From contig JAEZOB010000059.1 in assembly GCA_023414355.1 (NCBI GenBank), forward strand, positions 1-64,000: a DNA stretch of 64,000 nt, written 5' to 3'. The translations under genes were made by a program, and so were the position numbers. The stretch comes from Bacillota bacterium (GTDB lineage: Bacteria > Bacillota > Clostridia > Lachnospirales > Lachnospiraceae). Shown here piece after piece: positions 46,402 to 55,297 of the stretch; the stretch's first letter is position 1, and each line of letters starts with the position of its first letter. The notes beneath the pieces were generated by a model, which was not told where the DNA came from, did no database searches, and worked only from the letters and a program-made list of their open reading frames with translations.

Positions 46402-47547
46402 CTATTGCATTGATCTGGCTATCTTAAGGATTTCCTCACTGCTCGCATAACCTTCTACAGTGCGGATCATCCCTTGATCACTCCAAACCACAGCCGAATA
46501 TGTCTTGCCTGCTTCATTTGTTTTTGAACCGGTATAACCTTTCCGTCCGTTAATATCAACTTCCTTTGTTTCGATTCCTGTGACGGGGATATAGATTGTA
46601 TTCTTCCAATCCTTGATCGCTCCAAGCTGCCTTTGAAGCTCCTCCGGGATGATCGGCAGATTAATTAAGGACTGATATACCTCCTCCGCATCCACACCCT
46701 CCGGTACCACCAATTCAGGGGTTGTTGTCTGGTTAATATAAATACTCTCTCCGTTTACTTTATACTTCATTGAAATTCTGTGTGAGATATTCAGTGCAAA
46801 GGTCTTCTGATCGATTTCCTTCGGAAGCAGCTTCTCTGATCCGTAGGTTCTCAGTATCTCGTTCACGTAGTCTACATTCAGGGTAAAATTCATTACCTGA
46901 GGATCCACTTTGGTAATCTCAAGATTTGCGGAGACTGCAGTCACGGGCTGCAATACGGGAACTCCCATAAACTCCTCTGCTTCTGAAATTGTGGCAGGCT
47001 GTTTAGCACCTCCCAATTTCTCAAGCTTACCGAATTTCTTTAAGTCAATATATGAATCATTCTTACTTAATTCCTCCTGTATCTCCTGAATGTCGGTGGC
47101 TGATAAGTTGATTCCACTGATGTTTTCCATTCTGAAGATGGATAGAAAATTAGTGACTGCTGCGCTGACCGGCAAGACATTGACACAAACGACTGCTAAC
47201 AGTGCAATACAAAAGCCTGCTGCCATCTTTCTGTACTTATATAAATACGTCATAAGGTACTCTCCCTTTCTTTCATTTTTCTCATTTCCAGCTTCGATGG
47301 AAGCATAGTCGTACCCGGGATATTTGCCCTTCCCTGCTTTGGACTTAGCGGGGGAATCATTTTTAGAAACATACTGCCTGTACCGGAGCATCAAATCCTT
47401 CGTAAAATCATCCGTTTCCTTCATTTTCTTATACACAGCGGCACAATACTCGCAGTTTAGCAAATGTCGTTCAATATCGTATTTTTCTTCTATATCAACT
47501 TCGTTATCGATATAGCTTTGTAATAATCCTTCCTCCGGACAATTCAT
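46402..47547 (-). CDS. Membrane anti-sigma factor with zinc-finger domain
   Basis: 381-residue single-pass membrane protein. The cytoplasmic N-terminus carries the zinc-binding anti-sigma motif H28-x3-C32-x2-C35, which binds the sigma factor. A membrane helix is at about 108-130 and a ~250-residue extracytoplasmic part follows, with no known domain named. Release of sigma would follow a signal perceived outside. Its ATG overlaps the sigma stop (47544-47547, ATGA) with GGAGG ahead of it, as is usual for sigma/anti-sigma pairs. Confidence 0.85.
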   Translation of the reverse strand: MNCPEEGLLQSYIDNEVDIEEKYDIERHLLNCEYCAAVYKKMKETDDFTKDLMLRYRQYVSKNDSPAKSKAGKGKYPGYDYASIEAGNEKNERKGEYLMTYLYKYRKMAAGFCIALLAVVCVNVLPVSAAVTNFLSIFRMENISGINLSATDIQEIQEELSKNDSYIDLKKFGKLEKLGGAKQPATISEAEEFMGVPVLQPVTAVSANLEITKVDPQVMNFTLNVDYVNEILRTYGSEKLLPKEIDQKTFALNISHRISMKYKVNGESIYINQTTTPELVVPEGVDAEEVYQSLINLPIIPEELQRQLGAIKDWKNTIYIPVTGIETKEVDINGRKGYTGSKTNEAGKTYSAVVWSDQGMIRTVEGYASSEEILKIARSMQ

Positions 47548-48038
47548 CTCAGGCTCGCCTCCTTCATATAAATTTTCTTCAGTTTATCCTGTGCCCTCGA
47601 CATCAACTTACCAACGGAATTGACATCAACTCCGGCTGCCTCCGCTATCTCACTGTACTTATAACCGGAATACTTGAGCAATAAGCAAAGTCTGTCCCGT
47701 GGCTTCAAGCAGTTTAGTGCTTTTCGGATTTGCCTGATCTCCAAATCCCTGATGGCTGCATCCTCTATGGAGATCACATTGCTCATCTCATGTTCGGCCA
47801 GTATGGGGATCTTCGAGCGCTTCACCTTATCTCCTCTCATATAATTATACGAAAGGTTCGTAGCGATTGTATTTAACCATGCTCCTATGTTGGTATGGGA
47901 TGGTGGTAAATTGTGTAGCTTAATAAAGGTTTCCTGAGCAATGTCCTCTGCCACCTGCATATTTCCGGTTAAATAAGCAGCATGTTTTAATATTACCGGA
48001 TAATATTTTTCATAATAGCTATCGAAATTCTCCGGCAT
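47544..48038 (-). CDS. ECF-type RNA polymerase sigma factor
   Basis: 164-residue sigma factor. Region 2 spans about 12-78 (D-I-A-Q-E-T-F-I-K-L ... A-W-L-N-T-I-A-T-N-L). Region 4 is at about 105-160, with the helix-turn-helix K-Y-S-E-I-A-E-A-A-G-V-D-V-N-S-V-G-K-L-M-S-R-A. Region 3 is missing, as expected for this class. The ATG at 48038 lacks a good ribosome site. The gene order sigma, anti-sigma, ABC ATPase, permease suggests the regulon includes its own exporter. The promoter is divergent from the aldo/keto reductase gene. Confidence 0.9.
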   Translation of the reverse strand: MPENFDSYYEKYYPVILKHAAYLTGNMQVAEDIAQETFIKLHNLPPSHTNIGAWLNTIATNLSYNYMRGDKVKRSKIPILAEHEMSNVISIEDAAIRDLEIRQIRKALNCLKPRDRLCLLLKYSGYKYSEIAEAAGVDVNSVGKLMSRAQDKLKKIYMKEASLR

Positions 48039-48254
48039 TTGTTTCTGTGATTTTCTATATTCAACCGTGTAGCAGCACTCCCTTCCTATCGCTTTCCTCT
48101 ATGCTCTGGCACCGGTGCTATCCGCATGCTTTATTACTTTGTCGACATATCTATAACACTGTAGGGATTAGTTTTGTGGCAATATATTTTTTCTTATATT
48201 TAAACTTAATATGATTTTCCACTAATTCATAATTTCTGATACCATAATATCATA

Positions 48255-48282
48255 TTGGAATAAAATGAAAAACAAATATAAA
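48255..48282 (+). promoter_or_regulatory. Predicted promoter of aldo/keto reductase
   Basis: TTGGAA (48255-48260), 16-bp spacer, TATAAA (48277-48282). It overlaps an in-frame ATG at 48265, which therefore cannot be the start, and supports TTG at 48361. Confidence 0.6.
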
Positions 48283-48360
48283 ATAATGCATTTTCAAATC
48301 AAACTCGTAGTGGTAAAATTATGCAATGATCATCAGAAATTCAAAAAAGGGGGAATTGAA

Positions 48361-49503
48361 TTGAGATACAGAGTATTAGGGAAAACAGGACTACAGGTTA
48401 GTGAAATAGGATTGGGCGGAGAATGGCTGGAGGGACAGGATGCCTCTGCTGTAAAAGAAGTGGTAGAACGAAGCAGGGAATATGGAATTAATATTCTAGA
48501 TTGCTGGATGTCTGAACCTAATGTAAGGTCTAATATCGGTAAAGCGATTGCCGGTCAAAGAGAACAATGGATCATCCAGGGACATATCGGATCAACCTGG
48601 CAGAACGGTCAGTATGAGCGGACCCGTGAAATGGATAAAGTGAAGGAAGCCTTTGAGGACTTTCTGACACGTATGCAGACAGATTACATTGACCTGGGTA
48701 TGATTCATTTTGTGGATCAGGAGACAGAGTTTCATCAGATTATCAATGGTGAATTTATGGAATATGTTCGAGGATTAAAGCAAAAAGGTATCATCCGCCA
48801 TATTGGACTTAGTACACATAATCCTTATGTTGCCAAACTTGCGGCACTCTCCGGTGAGATTGAGATGATTCTATTCAGCCTTAATCCGGCCTTTGATCTG
48901 CTTCCCGGCAGCGAAGACTTAAATGATCTTTTTAAAGATCATTACGATGATACACTTAGCGGGATCGCTCCGGAACGGGATGAACTGTACAAGATTTGCG
49001 AGAGAGAAAATGTCGGCATCACAGTAATGAAGGGCTATGCCGGTGGAAGGCTGTTCAATGCAGAGCAATCACCCTTCGGTGTCGCTCTAACACCTGTTCA
49101 ATGCCTTCATTATGCGTTAACACGACCGGCAGTGGCTTCTGTAATGGTAGGCTGTAGAACACCGGAGCATGTAGATGCTGCTATAGCCTATGAAGAGGCT
49201 GATGATGAGCAAAAGGATTATGCAACTGTGCTGGCCAATGCACCTCATCACTCCTACTTTGGACAATGTACCTATTGCGGACATTGTGCACCCTGCCCAT
49301 CCTTTATCGATATCGCAATGGTGAATAAGCTTTATGATCTGGCAATGCTTCAGGATACTGTTCCGGCTACCGTTCGGGCACATTATTCCTCACTTCCGGC
49401 AAATGCTTCAGATTGTATCAGCTGTGCTGCCTGCGAAGAGCGTTGTCCCTTTGGAGTAAAAGTTGTGGATCAGATGCAGAAGACAGTACAGATTTTTAAA
49501 TAG
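48361..49503 (+). CDS. Aldo/keto reductase with C-terminal ferredoxin-like domain
   Basis: 380-residue oxidoreductase. The aldo/keto reductase barrel spans about 1-290: Y-R-V-L-G-K-T-G-L-Q-V-S and the catalytic-region N-I-L-D-C-W, M-I-H-F-V-D. Two iron-sulfur clusters follow: C303, C306, C309, C312 and C352, C355, C358, C362. This combined form is common in anaerobes and probably moves electrons between ferredoxin-like carriers and a carbonyl substrate. The usual catalytic tyrosine (in D-x-x-x-x-Y) is not obvious here, where the sequence reads L-D-C-W-M-S. Start TTG at 48361 follows GGGGGAA. Monocistronic. Confidence 0.87.
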   Translation: MRYRVLGKTGLQVSEIGLGGEWLEGQDASAVKEVVERSREYGINILDCWMSEPNVRSNIGKAIAGQREQWIIQGHIGSTWQNGQYERTREMDKVKEAFEDFLTRMQTDYIDLGMIHFVDQETEFHQIINGEFMEYVRGLKQKGIIRHIGLSTHNPYVAKLAALSGEIEMILFSLNPAFDLLPGSEDLNDLFKDHYDDTLSGIAPERDELYKICERENVGITVMKGYAGGRLFNAEQSPFGVALTPVQCLHYALTRPAVASVMVGCRTPEHVDAAIAYEEADDEQKDYATVLANAPHHSYFGQCTYCGHCAPCPSFIDIAMVNKLYDLAMLQDTVPATVRAHYSSLPANASDCISCAACEERCPFGVKVVDQMQKTVQIFK

Positions 49504-49545
49504 GTAGCTGAATTACTATTCACCGTCACTGAGTTAGCAAAGAAT

Positions 49546-49572
49546 AGGCCCATGTCGTTTTGGCATGGGCCT
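49546..49572. terminator. Bidirectional terminator between convergent genes
   Basis: AGGCCCATG (49546-49554) / CATGGGCCT (49564-49572), 9-nt loop, then GAGTTATTGTT. Ends the reductase and, from the other side, the XRE membrane regulator. Confidence 0.75.
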
Positions 49573-49592
49573 GAGTTATTGTTCTTCATGGA

Positions 49593-50255
49593 CTATTGTT
49601 GATGTGATTTGATCAATACTGTAATTAGATACACTCCCAATCCATAAAATGGTGTCAATATACAAACCGCAAGATTGGGACCTATGGTACTTATATTATC
49701 CAGTTTTGATAATATAATAATCACCCCATATAGTGAAATAAACAAGCTTGATGGCATCACTATTTTCTGTAACACATTGATTATTTCTTTTCCGGACTTT
49801 TTCCCTGACAATAATACTCCCGCACCACAAAACAAAAATAAAAGTAGTAAAGACGGAATATCAAAGTAATATGCTATTGTTGCATTACCTGCTCCATTTG
49901 TAGAGATTGCCAGGAAAGCAACCGCAACTATAAACATAACAACACCAATTAAGTACTGTACTTTATTACCTTTTTTCGTTATTTCGTTTTCTTTCATAAG
50001 AGCCATAATGTTTTCCTCCGCTTTCAAAGAATAACCCTCATCTGACAGATTTTCTCCAGATAAAAGTTCATTTACATTAATGTTAAGAGCATCACACAGT
50101 GGCTTTAGTCTTGTAATATCAGGCAGTCCGTTCCCACACTCCCATTTAGATATCGTTTTATCCGTGACATCGATCCTCTCTGCCAATTCTTTTTGTGTCA
50201 TGCTCAAAGATTTACGTGTCTGCGAAATAAAACTTCCTACTTTAACCTGATCCAT
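49593..50255 (-). CDS. XRE-family regulator with C-terminal membrane segments
   Basis: 220-residue protein. A Cro/CI-type helix-turn-helix is at about 8-62 (M-T-Q-K-E-L-A-E-R-I-D-V-T-D-K-T-I-S-K-W-E). Four hydrophobic helices follow from about 98 to 215, so it is a membrane-tethered regulator. Many Lachnospiraceae have this architecture; signals are unknown. Start ATG at 50255 follows GGGAG; the frame extends upstream without support. An inverted repeat at 50317-50365 is a likely operator. Confidence 0.83.
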   Translation of the reverse strand: MDQVKVGSFISQTRKSLSMTQKELAERIDVTDKTISKWECGNGLPDITRLKPLCDALNINVNELLSGENLSDEGYSLKAEENIMALMKENEITKKGNKVQYLIGVVMFIVAVAFLAISTNGAGNATIAYYFDIPSLLLLFLFCGAGVLLSGKKSGKEIINVLQKIVMPSSLFISLYGVIIILSKLDNISTIGPNLAVCILTPFYGLGVYLITVLIKSHQQ

Positions 50256-50316
50256 CGTATTTTGCTCCCTTTCTACTAAAAGCTGCATGCATCTTATAAA
50301 CGAATCATATCGAATC

Positions 50317-50365
50317 AAAGGGTAGAATTCAATCCTTAATTAGTAGAATTGAACTCTACCCCTTT
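50317..50365. promoter_or_regulatory. Inverted repeat operator candidate
   Basis: AAAGGGTAGAATTCAAT (50317-50333) mirrors ATTGAACTCTACCCCTTT (50348-50365) with few mismatches. GTAGAATT also recurs as a direct repeat 20 bp apart inside it. It lies about 60 bp upstream of the XRE gene and probably controls it. Confidence 0.6.
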
Positions 50366-50456
50366 AAACCCGAAATTTTTGATACGGATTGAAGCTGATT
50401 TGTACTTAATTTATATCCTCATTGTTTTAATTCTGTTTTAACTTATATTAGTAGCT

Positions 50457-53456
50457 TCATACACTGAAAGCCTGTATGTAAACACTAAACTCTAAAGGTT
50501 GATCCACTTTAACAAGATATTCCGGATGAATGGGTGCGCCCCAGGAATCATCCCCGGCTATACCGCTTTTTGCCATAGCTACATTGACAACTGTCTTGGT
50601 AACAGGAGGAAGCTCATGAATATGAGCCGCATTCTCTATTTCATGAGAGCTGTAGGGCAACACAGAGCATTCAAAGGGAACCTCTGAAAACACTTTGATA
50701 CCGGTGCCGTCTGCATTGATAATCTCAATCCAGCGAATATCAGTCCGGTTCCCGGTTTCCTGCGGACTCAGATAGGGTTCAGGCATTTCAGCTACCTTCC
50801 GGGTGTATATTCCCAACCGACCTCCGGATTTTCTATCGACATAGGTTTCCTCCGGGCCACGGCCGTAATAGCGGACTGTGTCGAATTCAGGCAACAAGCT
50901 AAAGGAAAAGCCAAACTGGGGAACCGATGCGACTTCTTCCAACGAATCCATCTTCATGGTTAAGCGGAACAAATCGTTGCCCAGAAATTGGTACCGGATA
51001 TTACACCCCTTTCCATCCAGGATCGGAAAGGCATATTCCGTCGTGACAACTGCTTCTTTCTCATCTATGGTCATGCTTTTAGCAAATGAGTAGAGAGAAA
51101 CGGCTTTCCATACCGCCCAGGTAAAGGAGGAAAGATTTCCTTTGTCATTATCTGTAGGAGCTCTCCAAAAGTCCGGCTTTATGGACTCTTTCATGATTTC
51201 TTTTCTATTGATATTCAAGGAGTTTAGTGTATTTGCAGCTTTCCAGAACATTGTTTTCAGATGCTGTGTCTGAACAGACAGGTTCACATCCCCATCCGTA
51301 ATATTTACGACTGTTTCTTCTACTTTCAGGGATGGCGCTTTTAAAATCCCCTGTCCAAAGGCAATCTCATACCCTTTCTCTGCCCATGGCTGGGCTTCCT
51401 TTAATACAAAGGCTACCTCCAGTAAATATTCTTCCTTGTCTGTGCCGACTTCGACGGGCAGTGGAATATAGGCCTCACTCAGAGGTGGAATATCTACCGT
51501 AAGGCTTCCATTCTGTATCTCCAGACCGTTCCTTAGCACTTTGAACTGCAACATAAACTCCTTTGCATTCGTAAACAAGAACTTGTTCTTTACAAGTGCG
51601 CCTGTTTTATCACAGTAAATTTGCAGGTTCTGATATACAGATTTCACCTCCTGCATCTTAGCGCTTACCCTCCTGTCGGCAAATAACAGCCCGTCTCCAC
51701 AGAAATAGCTGTCATTGGGACGATCTCCAAAATCACCGCCGGAGGCAAGAAAAGTCACCCCATGAGAATCAGTAGTCTCAATTGCCTGATCGATAAAATC
51801 CCAGATAAATCCGCCCTGATACATCGGATAGGCATCTTCTATATCCATATATTTTTTAATTCCGCCGATGGAGTTCCCCATAGCGTGTGCATACTCACAG
51901 GAAATAAAAGGTTTCTCCGGGAGGCTTTCCAGATATTCAATAATTTCCTGCGGTTTTGAGTACATTCTGCTTTCCACATCACTGGTGTTATTGTACCTTC
52001 TGTCATGAAAAATCCCTTCGTAATGAACCAACCGCAGTTTATCCCGGTTTTTAAAATACTGTGAAAGCTCGTGCAGGATATGGCCACCAGCCGATTCGTT
52101 GCCCACAGACCACATCAAAATTGACGGATGATTCTTATCTCTTTCCAGCATAGACCTGCCTCTGTCCAAAACAGCACCACGCCATTCCTCATGATCGTTC
52201 GGAACAGTATGCTCCGTGATCTTCACCTTTCCCATAATCATCCATGAGCCGTGGGTTTCAAGGTTTGTTTCATCTATCATATAGATCCCGTACCGGTCAC
52301 ATAACTCATAGAAATAGGATTGGTTTGGGTAATGAGAGGTCCTCACCGCATTGATATTATTTTTCTTCATAATTAAAACATCATGAAGCATATCCTCCTT
52401 AGAAATTACCCGGCCGGTCTTACAGTTAAACTCATGCCGGTTTACCCCGTGAAAGACAATCCGCTTCTTATTAAGATGCAGAACACCATTGATTAGTTCA
52501 AATAGTCTGAAGCCTATATAGCTTTCGCCCCGTTCCGGGACAGCTCCTGTCGAGGTAATCACTTTATATTCCAGTTTGTATCGATACGGAAACTCTGCAC
52601 TCCAAAGCTCCACCTGCTCTATGGTCCTGCTAAAAGAAACCCTCTGCGCAGCCGGTGCTTCAAAAGATGCTACAGTCTTCCCCTCAGTATCCAGTACAGA
52701 CATCTGCACCACTGCTCCTGTAAAATCCTGTCCCTCAAGCTGAAGGTCAACTTCTAATTGACCCTCTCTCAAATCTGCACTGACCTTTGGTCTGGCATCG
52801 ATGTCCACTATATGGATCTCAGGGATTCCATATAAGGCTACCTCTCTAAAAATCCCTGAGAACCTCCAGAAATCCTGATCCTCCAGCCAGCTGCCGCTGC
52901 AAAATCTTACAACAGCTACACACAGTCGGTTTTCCCCTTGCTTCAGATAGTCTGTTACATCATATTCCGAGGGAGTAAAGGTATCTTCACCATAACCTAC
53001 AAACCGCCCGTTCAGCCATAGAAACATAGCACTCTCTACACCTTCAAAGCGCAAAATCACCTTCTTACCAACAAAATTGTCCGGCAGGTGAAAAAGTCTT
53101 ACATAGGAACCCACAGGATTAAATTCTATTGGAATCTGAGGTGGAACCAGCTTCTCATGGCCATCCCACGGGTACATTGTATTCGTGTATTGGGGAATAC
53201 CATAGCCCTGTAGCTGAATATGGGAAGGGACTTCAATTCTATCCCAGTCCTTATCACAAAGTTCCTCCTGCCAGAAATTCCAGTTTGTTTTTTGCACATT
53301 CTCAGCATATTTGAACTTCCAGCTTCCATTCAAACTGAGTTTCAGTTCCTCGTGATCTGAGAAGAAAGAATGATCTGAATGGGCAGAAATACGATTTACT
53401 TGAAAAATCTCCGGATTAGTAAGCCAGCCTAAGCTGTATTGCGTCACTTTACTCAT
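50457..53456 (-). CDS. lacZ: Beta-galactosidase, glycoside hydrolase family 2
   Basis: 999-residue cytoplasmic LacZ-type enzyme; no signal peptide. Domain order is sugar-binding (about 1-210), immunoglobulin-like (210-320), TIM barrel (320-610), then the beta-sandwich domains and the C-terminal Bgal_small_N-like domain. Acid/base E454 is in M-W-S-V-G-N-E-S and nucleophile E521 in S-C-E-Y-A-H-A-M-G-N-S. It hydrolyses beta-galactosides delivered by the ABC transporter encoded just upstream on the same strand (22-bp gap). The ATG follows GGAG. The last gene of a LacI-linked operon, so the imported sugar is lactose or a galacto-oligosaccharide. Confidence 0.95.
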   Translation of the reverse strand: MSKVTQYSLGWLTNPEIFQVNRISAHSDHSFFSDHEELKLSLNGSWKFKYAENVQKTNWNFWQEELCDKDWDRIEVPSHIQLQGYGIPQYTNTMYPWDGHEKLVPPQIPIEFNPVGSYVRLFHLPDNFVGKKVILRFEGVESAMFLWLNGRFVGYGEDTFTPSEYDVTDYLKQGENRLCVAVVRFCSGSWLEDQDFWRFSGIFREVALYGIPEIHIVDIDARPKVSADLREGQLEVDLQLEGQDFTGAVVQMSVLDTEGKTVASFEAPAAQRVSFSRTIEQVELWSAEFPYRYKLEYKVITSTGAVPERGESYIGFRLFELINGVLHLNKKRIVFHGVNRHEFNCKTGRVISKEDMLHDVLIMKKNNINAVRTSHYPNQSYFYELCDRYGIYMIDETNLETHGSWMIMGKVKITEHTVPNDHEEWRGAVLDRGRSMLERDKNHPSILMWSVGNESAGGHILHELSQYFKNRDKLRLVHYEGIFHDRRYNNTSDVESRMYSKPQEIIEYLESLPEKPFISCEYAHAMGNSIGGIKKYMDIEDAYPMYQGGFIWDFIDQAIETTDSHGVTFLASGGDFGDRPNDSYFCGDGLLFADRRVSAKMQEVKSVYQNLQIYCDKTGALVKNKFLFTNAKEFMLQFKVLRNGLEIQNGSLTVDIPPLSEAYIPLPVEVGTDKEEYLLEVAFVLKEAQPWAEKGYEIAFGQGILKAPSLKVEETVVNITDGDVNLSVQTQHLKTMFWKAANTLNSLNINRKEIMKESIKPDFWRAPTDNDKGNLSSFTWAVWKAVSLYSFAKSMTIDEKEAVVTTEYAFPILDGKGCNIRYQFLGNDLFRLTMKMDSLEEVASVPQFGFSFSLLPEFDTVRYYGRGPEETYVDRKSGGRLGIYTRKVAEMPEPYLSPQETGNRTDIRWIEIINADGTGIKVFSEVPFECSVLPYSSHEIENAAHIHELPPVTKTVVNVAMAKSGIAGDDSWGAPIHPEYLVKVDQPLEFSVYIQAFSV

Positions 53457-53477
53457 AACATCTACTCCAATCTATTG

Positions 53478-54302
53478 TCATCCCTTTACAGACCCAAGCA
53501 TTCCTTGTACGAACTGTTTTTGGAATGCAAAGAATATAATTACAATTGGCAGCGTGGATATTACAATAGCTGTCATAATTACGCCATATTGAGGTACGTA
53601 TGCCGAAGACAGATAGGAAATCAACAGTGTCGTTGTCTTCTTGTCATTTGTCTGTAAAACGATAAGAGGCCACATATAGGAGTTCCAGCTTGTCATAAAA
53701 GCATAAATTGCCGCTGCGAAAAATGTACTTTTCATAGACGGTACAAAAATCCTGAAAAATGTCCGGAACTCTCCTGCGCCGTCTACCCTGGCAGCCTGAA
53801 TAATCTCGTAGGGATAGGATAAAAAGCTTTGTCTGAAGAAGAATATAATAAATACCGTTGTCACACTCGTAATGATCAGTGCAAAGTGTGTATTCAATAA
53901 CTTAAACGTAACAATGATCTGGAATAAAGGAATCATCAATGCTGCAAAAGGAACCATCATAGTCAGCATTGTTAACGCATATAGCTTTTGGGCGATTCTT
54001 GATTTGTACATAACAAACCCATACGCTGCCATGGAGCAGATCAAAAGGCATAACACCACTGTAAGACCCGTAACTTTAATTGAGTTTAGTAACACATTCG
54101 CCATGTTATATTCTTTAAACAGTGTAGTAATATTGGATAGAAACATCGTTCCGAATGTCATCTTTCCTTTCACAATATCAACCGCGCTGTTGGTCATTCC
54201 GGTAATCATCCAGTAAAAAGGAAAAATGGAAAAGAAGGAGGCTACCACCAAAATTAGATATATCATTATTCTTGGGATACTTATTTTGACCTTCATGATC
54301 AT
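53478..54302 (-). CDS. Carbohydrate ABC transporter permease (MalG type)
   Basis: 274-residue membrane subunit with six helices. The EAA-like motif E-I-I-Q-A-A-R-V-D-G-A-G-E-F-R-T-F is at about 160-176, before the last helix pair; it docks the ATPase. N-terminal R-I-M-I-Y-L-I-L and early F-P-F-Y-W-M are typical of MalG/LacG permeases. No MsmX-type ATPase is encoded here, so it probably borrows a shared one. Overlaps the preceding permease gene by four bases. Confidence 0.92.
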   Translation of the reverse strand: MIMKVKISIPRIMIYLILVVASFFSIFPFYWMITGMTNSAVDIVKGKMTFGTMFLSNITTLFKEYNMANVLLNSIKVTGLTVVLCLLICSMAAYGFVMYKSRIAQKLYALTMLTMMVPFAALMIPLFQIIVTFKLLNTHFALIITSVTTVFIIFFFRQSFLSYPYEIIQAARVDGAGEFRTFFRIFVPSMKSTFFAAAIYAFMTSWNSYMWPLIVLQTNDKKTTTLLISYLSSAYVPQYGVIMTAIVISTLPIVIIFFAFQKQFVQGMLGSVKG

Positions 54303-55240
54303 GCCCTCCTTTTCTGAAGCTTTTGTTGTCTATTCAGTCGTCTTGCTTCTTTTTCTTCATCAGTGGATCCCAAGCGGAACTGCACCAGGGTTAAAATACC
54401 AATCAGAAGAACGATCACATAGGCAACGGTTGCACCATATCCGAAGTTTGGTACATATTTAAAGCATATATTATAAATATAAACACTCAATGTCAAAAGT
54501 GAATTACCGGGGCCAATCGTTGCAGCCGTAGTACCGCCCTGAGATAGATTCATAGGTTCGTCAAACAATTGCAGTGTTCCAATGGTTGACATAATCGTTG
54601 TAAATAAAATCATCGGTTTCAGCAAAGGAAGTGTAATCTTAAAAAAGCTTTTTATCTTTGATGCTCCATCAATTGAAGCAGATTCATAGATATCCTCTGA
54701 TATATTTTGCATTCCTGACAGATAGAAAACCATATTGTATCCTGTCCAACGCCAAACCATAGCGACAATCAAAACCGCCTTGGCTGTAATAGGATTCGCC
54801 ATCCATTCAACGGGCTGAGATATCAGATGAAGCTGCATCAGAGTGCTGTTCAAGAGACCTGTATAGGAGAACAGCATTTTAAATAAAATCGTATAGGCGA
54901 TCAATGAAGTTACCGCCGGTAAGAAGAGCGCCGTTCGGAAAAATCCGCGAAATTTGATGCTCTTGTCATTCAGGATCGTTGCCAGGATCAATGCTATGAA
55001 AAGCATGATCGGAACTTGAATCAATAAGATTACAAATGTATTTTTTAATGCTGTCCAAAACAATGGATCCGCTAAAATCTTCTTATAATTATTAAACCAT
55101 ACAAATTTTGTTGCACCTAGTTTCGTTGACGTCAAAGATAAATAGAACGAATATAAAACCGGGTAAAACATAAACAAAGCGAGCAGAAGCATTGCTGCGG
55201 CGATGAATATTAATGCATATCTCTGTCTTTTTCTTTCCAT
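54299..55240 (-). CDS. Carbohydrate ABC transporter permease (MalF type)
   Basis: 313-residue membrane subunit with about six helices. The EAA motif reads D-I-Y-E-S-A-S-I-D-G-A-S-K-I-K-S-F near 200. It pairs with the MalG-type permease encoded next. The N-terminus (R-Y-A-L-I-F-I-A-A-A-M-L) starts with a helix and the protein ends with a long basic tail. It lies 57 bp after the binding-protein gene, with a strong terminator hairpin in that gap, so expression is probably lower than that of the binding protein. Confidence 0.92.
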   Translation of the reverse strand: MERKRQRYALIFIAAAMLLLALFMFYPVLYSFYLSLTSTKLGATKFVWFNNYKKILADPLFWTALKNTFVILLIQVPIMLFIALILATILNDKSIKFRGFFRTALFLPAVTSLIAYTILFKMLFSYTGLLNSTLMQLHLISQPVEWMANPITAKAVLIVAMVWRWTGYNMVFYLSGMQNISEDIYESASIDGASKIKSFFKITLPLLKPMILFTTIMSTIGTLQLFDEPMNLSQGGTTAATIGPGNSLLTLSVYIYNICFKYVPNFGYGATVAYVIVLLIGILTLVQFRLGSTDEEKEARRLNRQQKLQKRRA

Positions 55241-55255
55241 TTGATACCCCCGATT

Positions 55256-55282
55256 AAAAAAACGGGGCGAGTATTCGCCCCG
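55256..55282 (-). terminator. Intra-operon terminator/attenuator
   Basis: CGGGGCGA (55263-55270) pairs exactly with TCGCCCCG (55275-55282). On the minus strand the hairpin is followed by seven T (55262-55256). It sits between the binding-protein gene and the permease genes and would let most transcripts end after the binding protein. Confidence 0.85.
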
Positions 55283-55297
55283 CTTTTGGCAATATGA

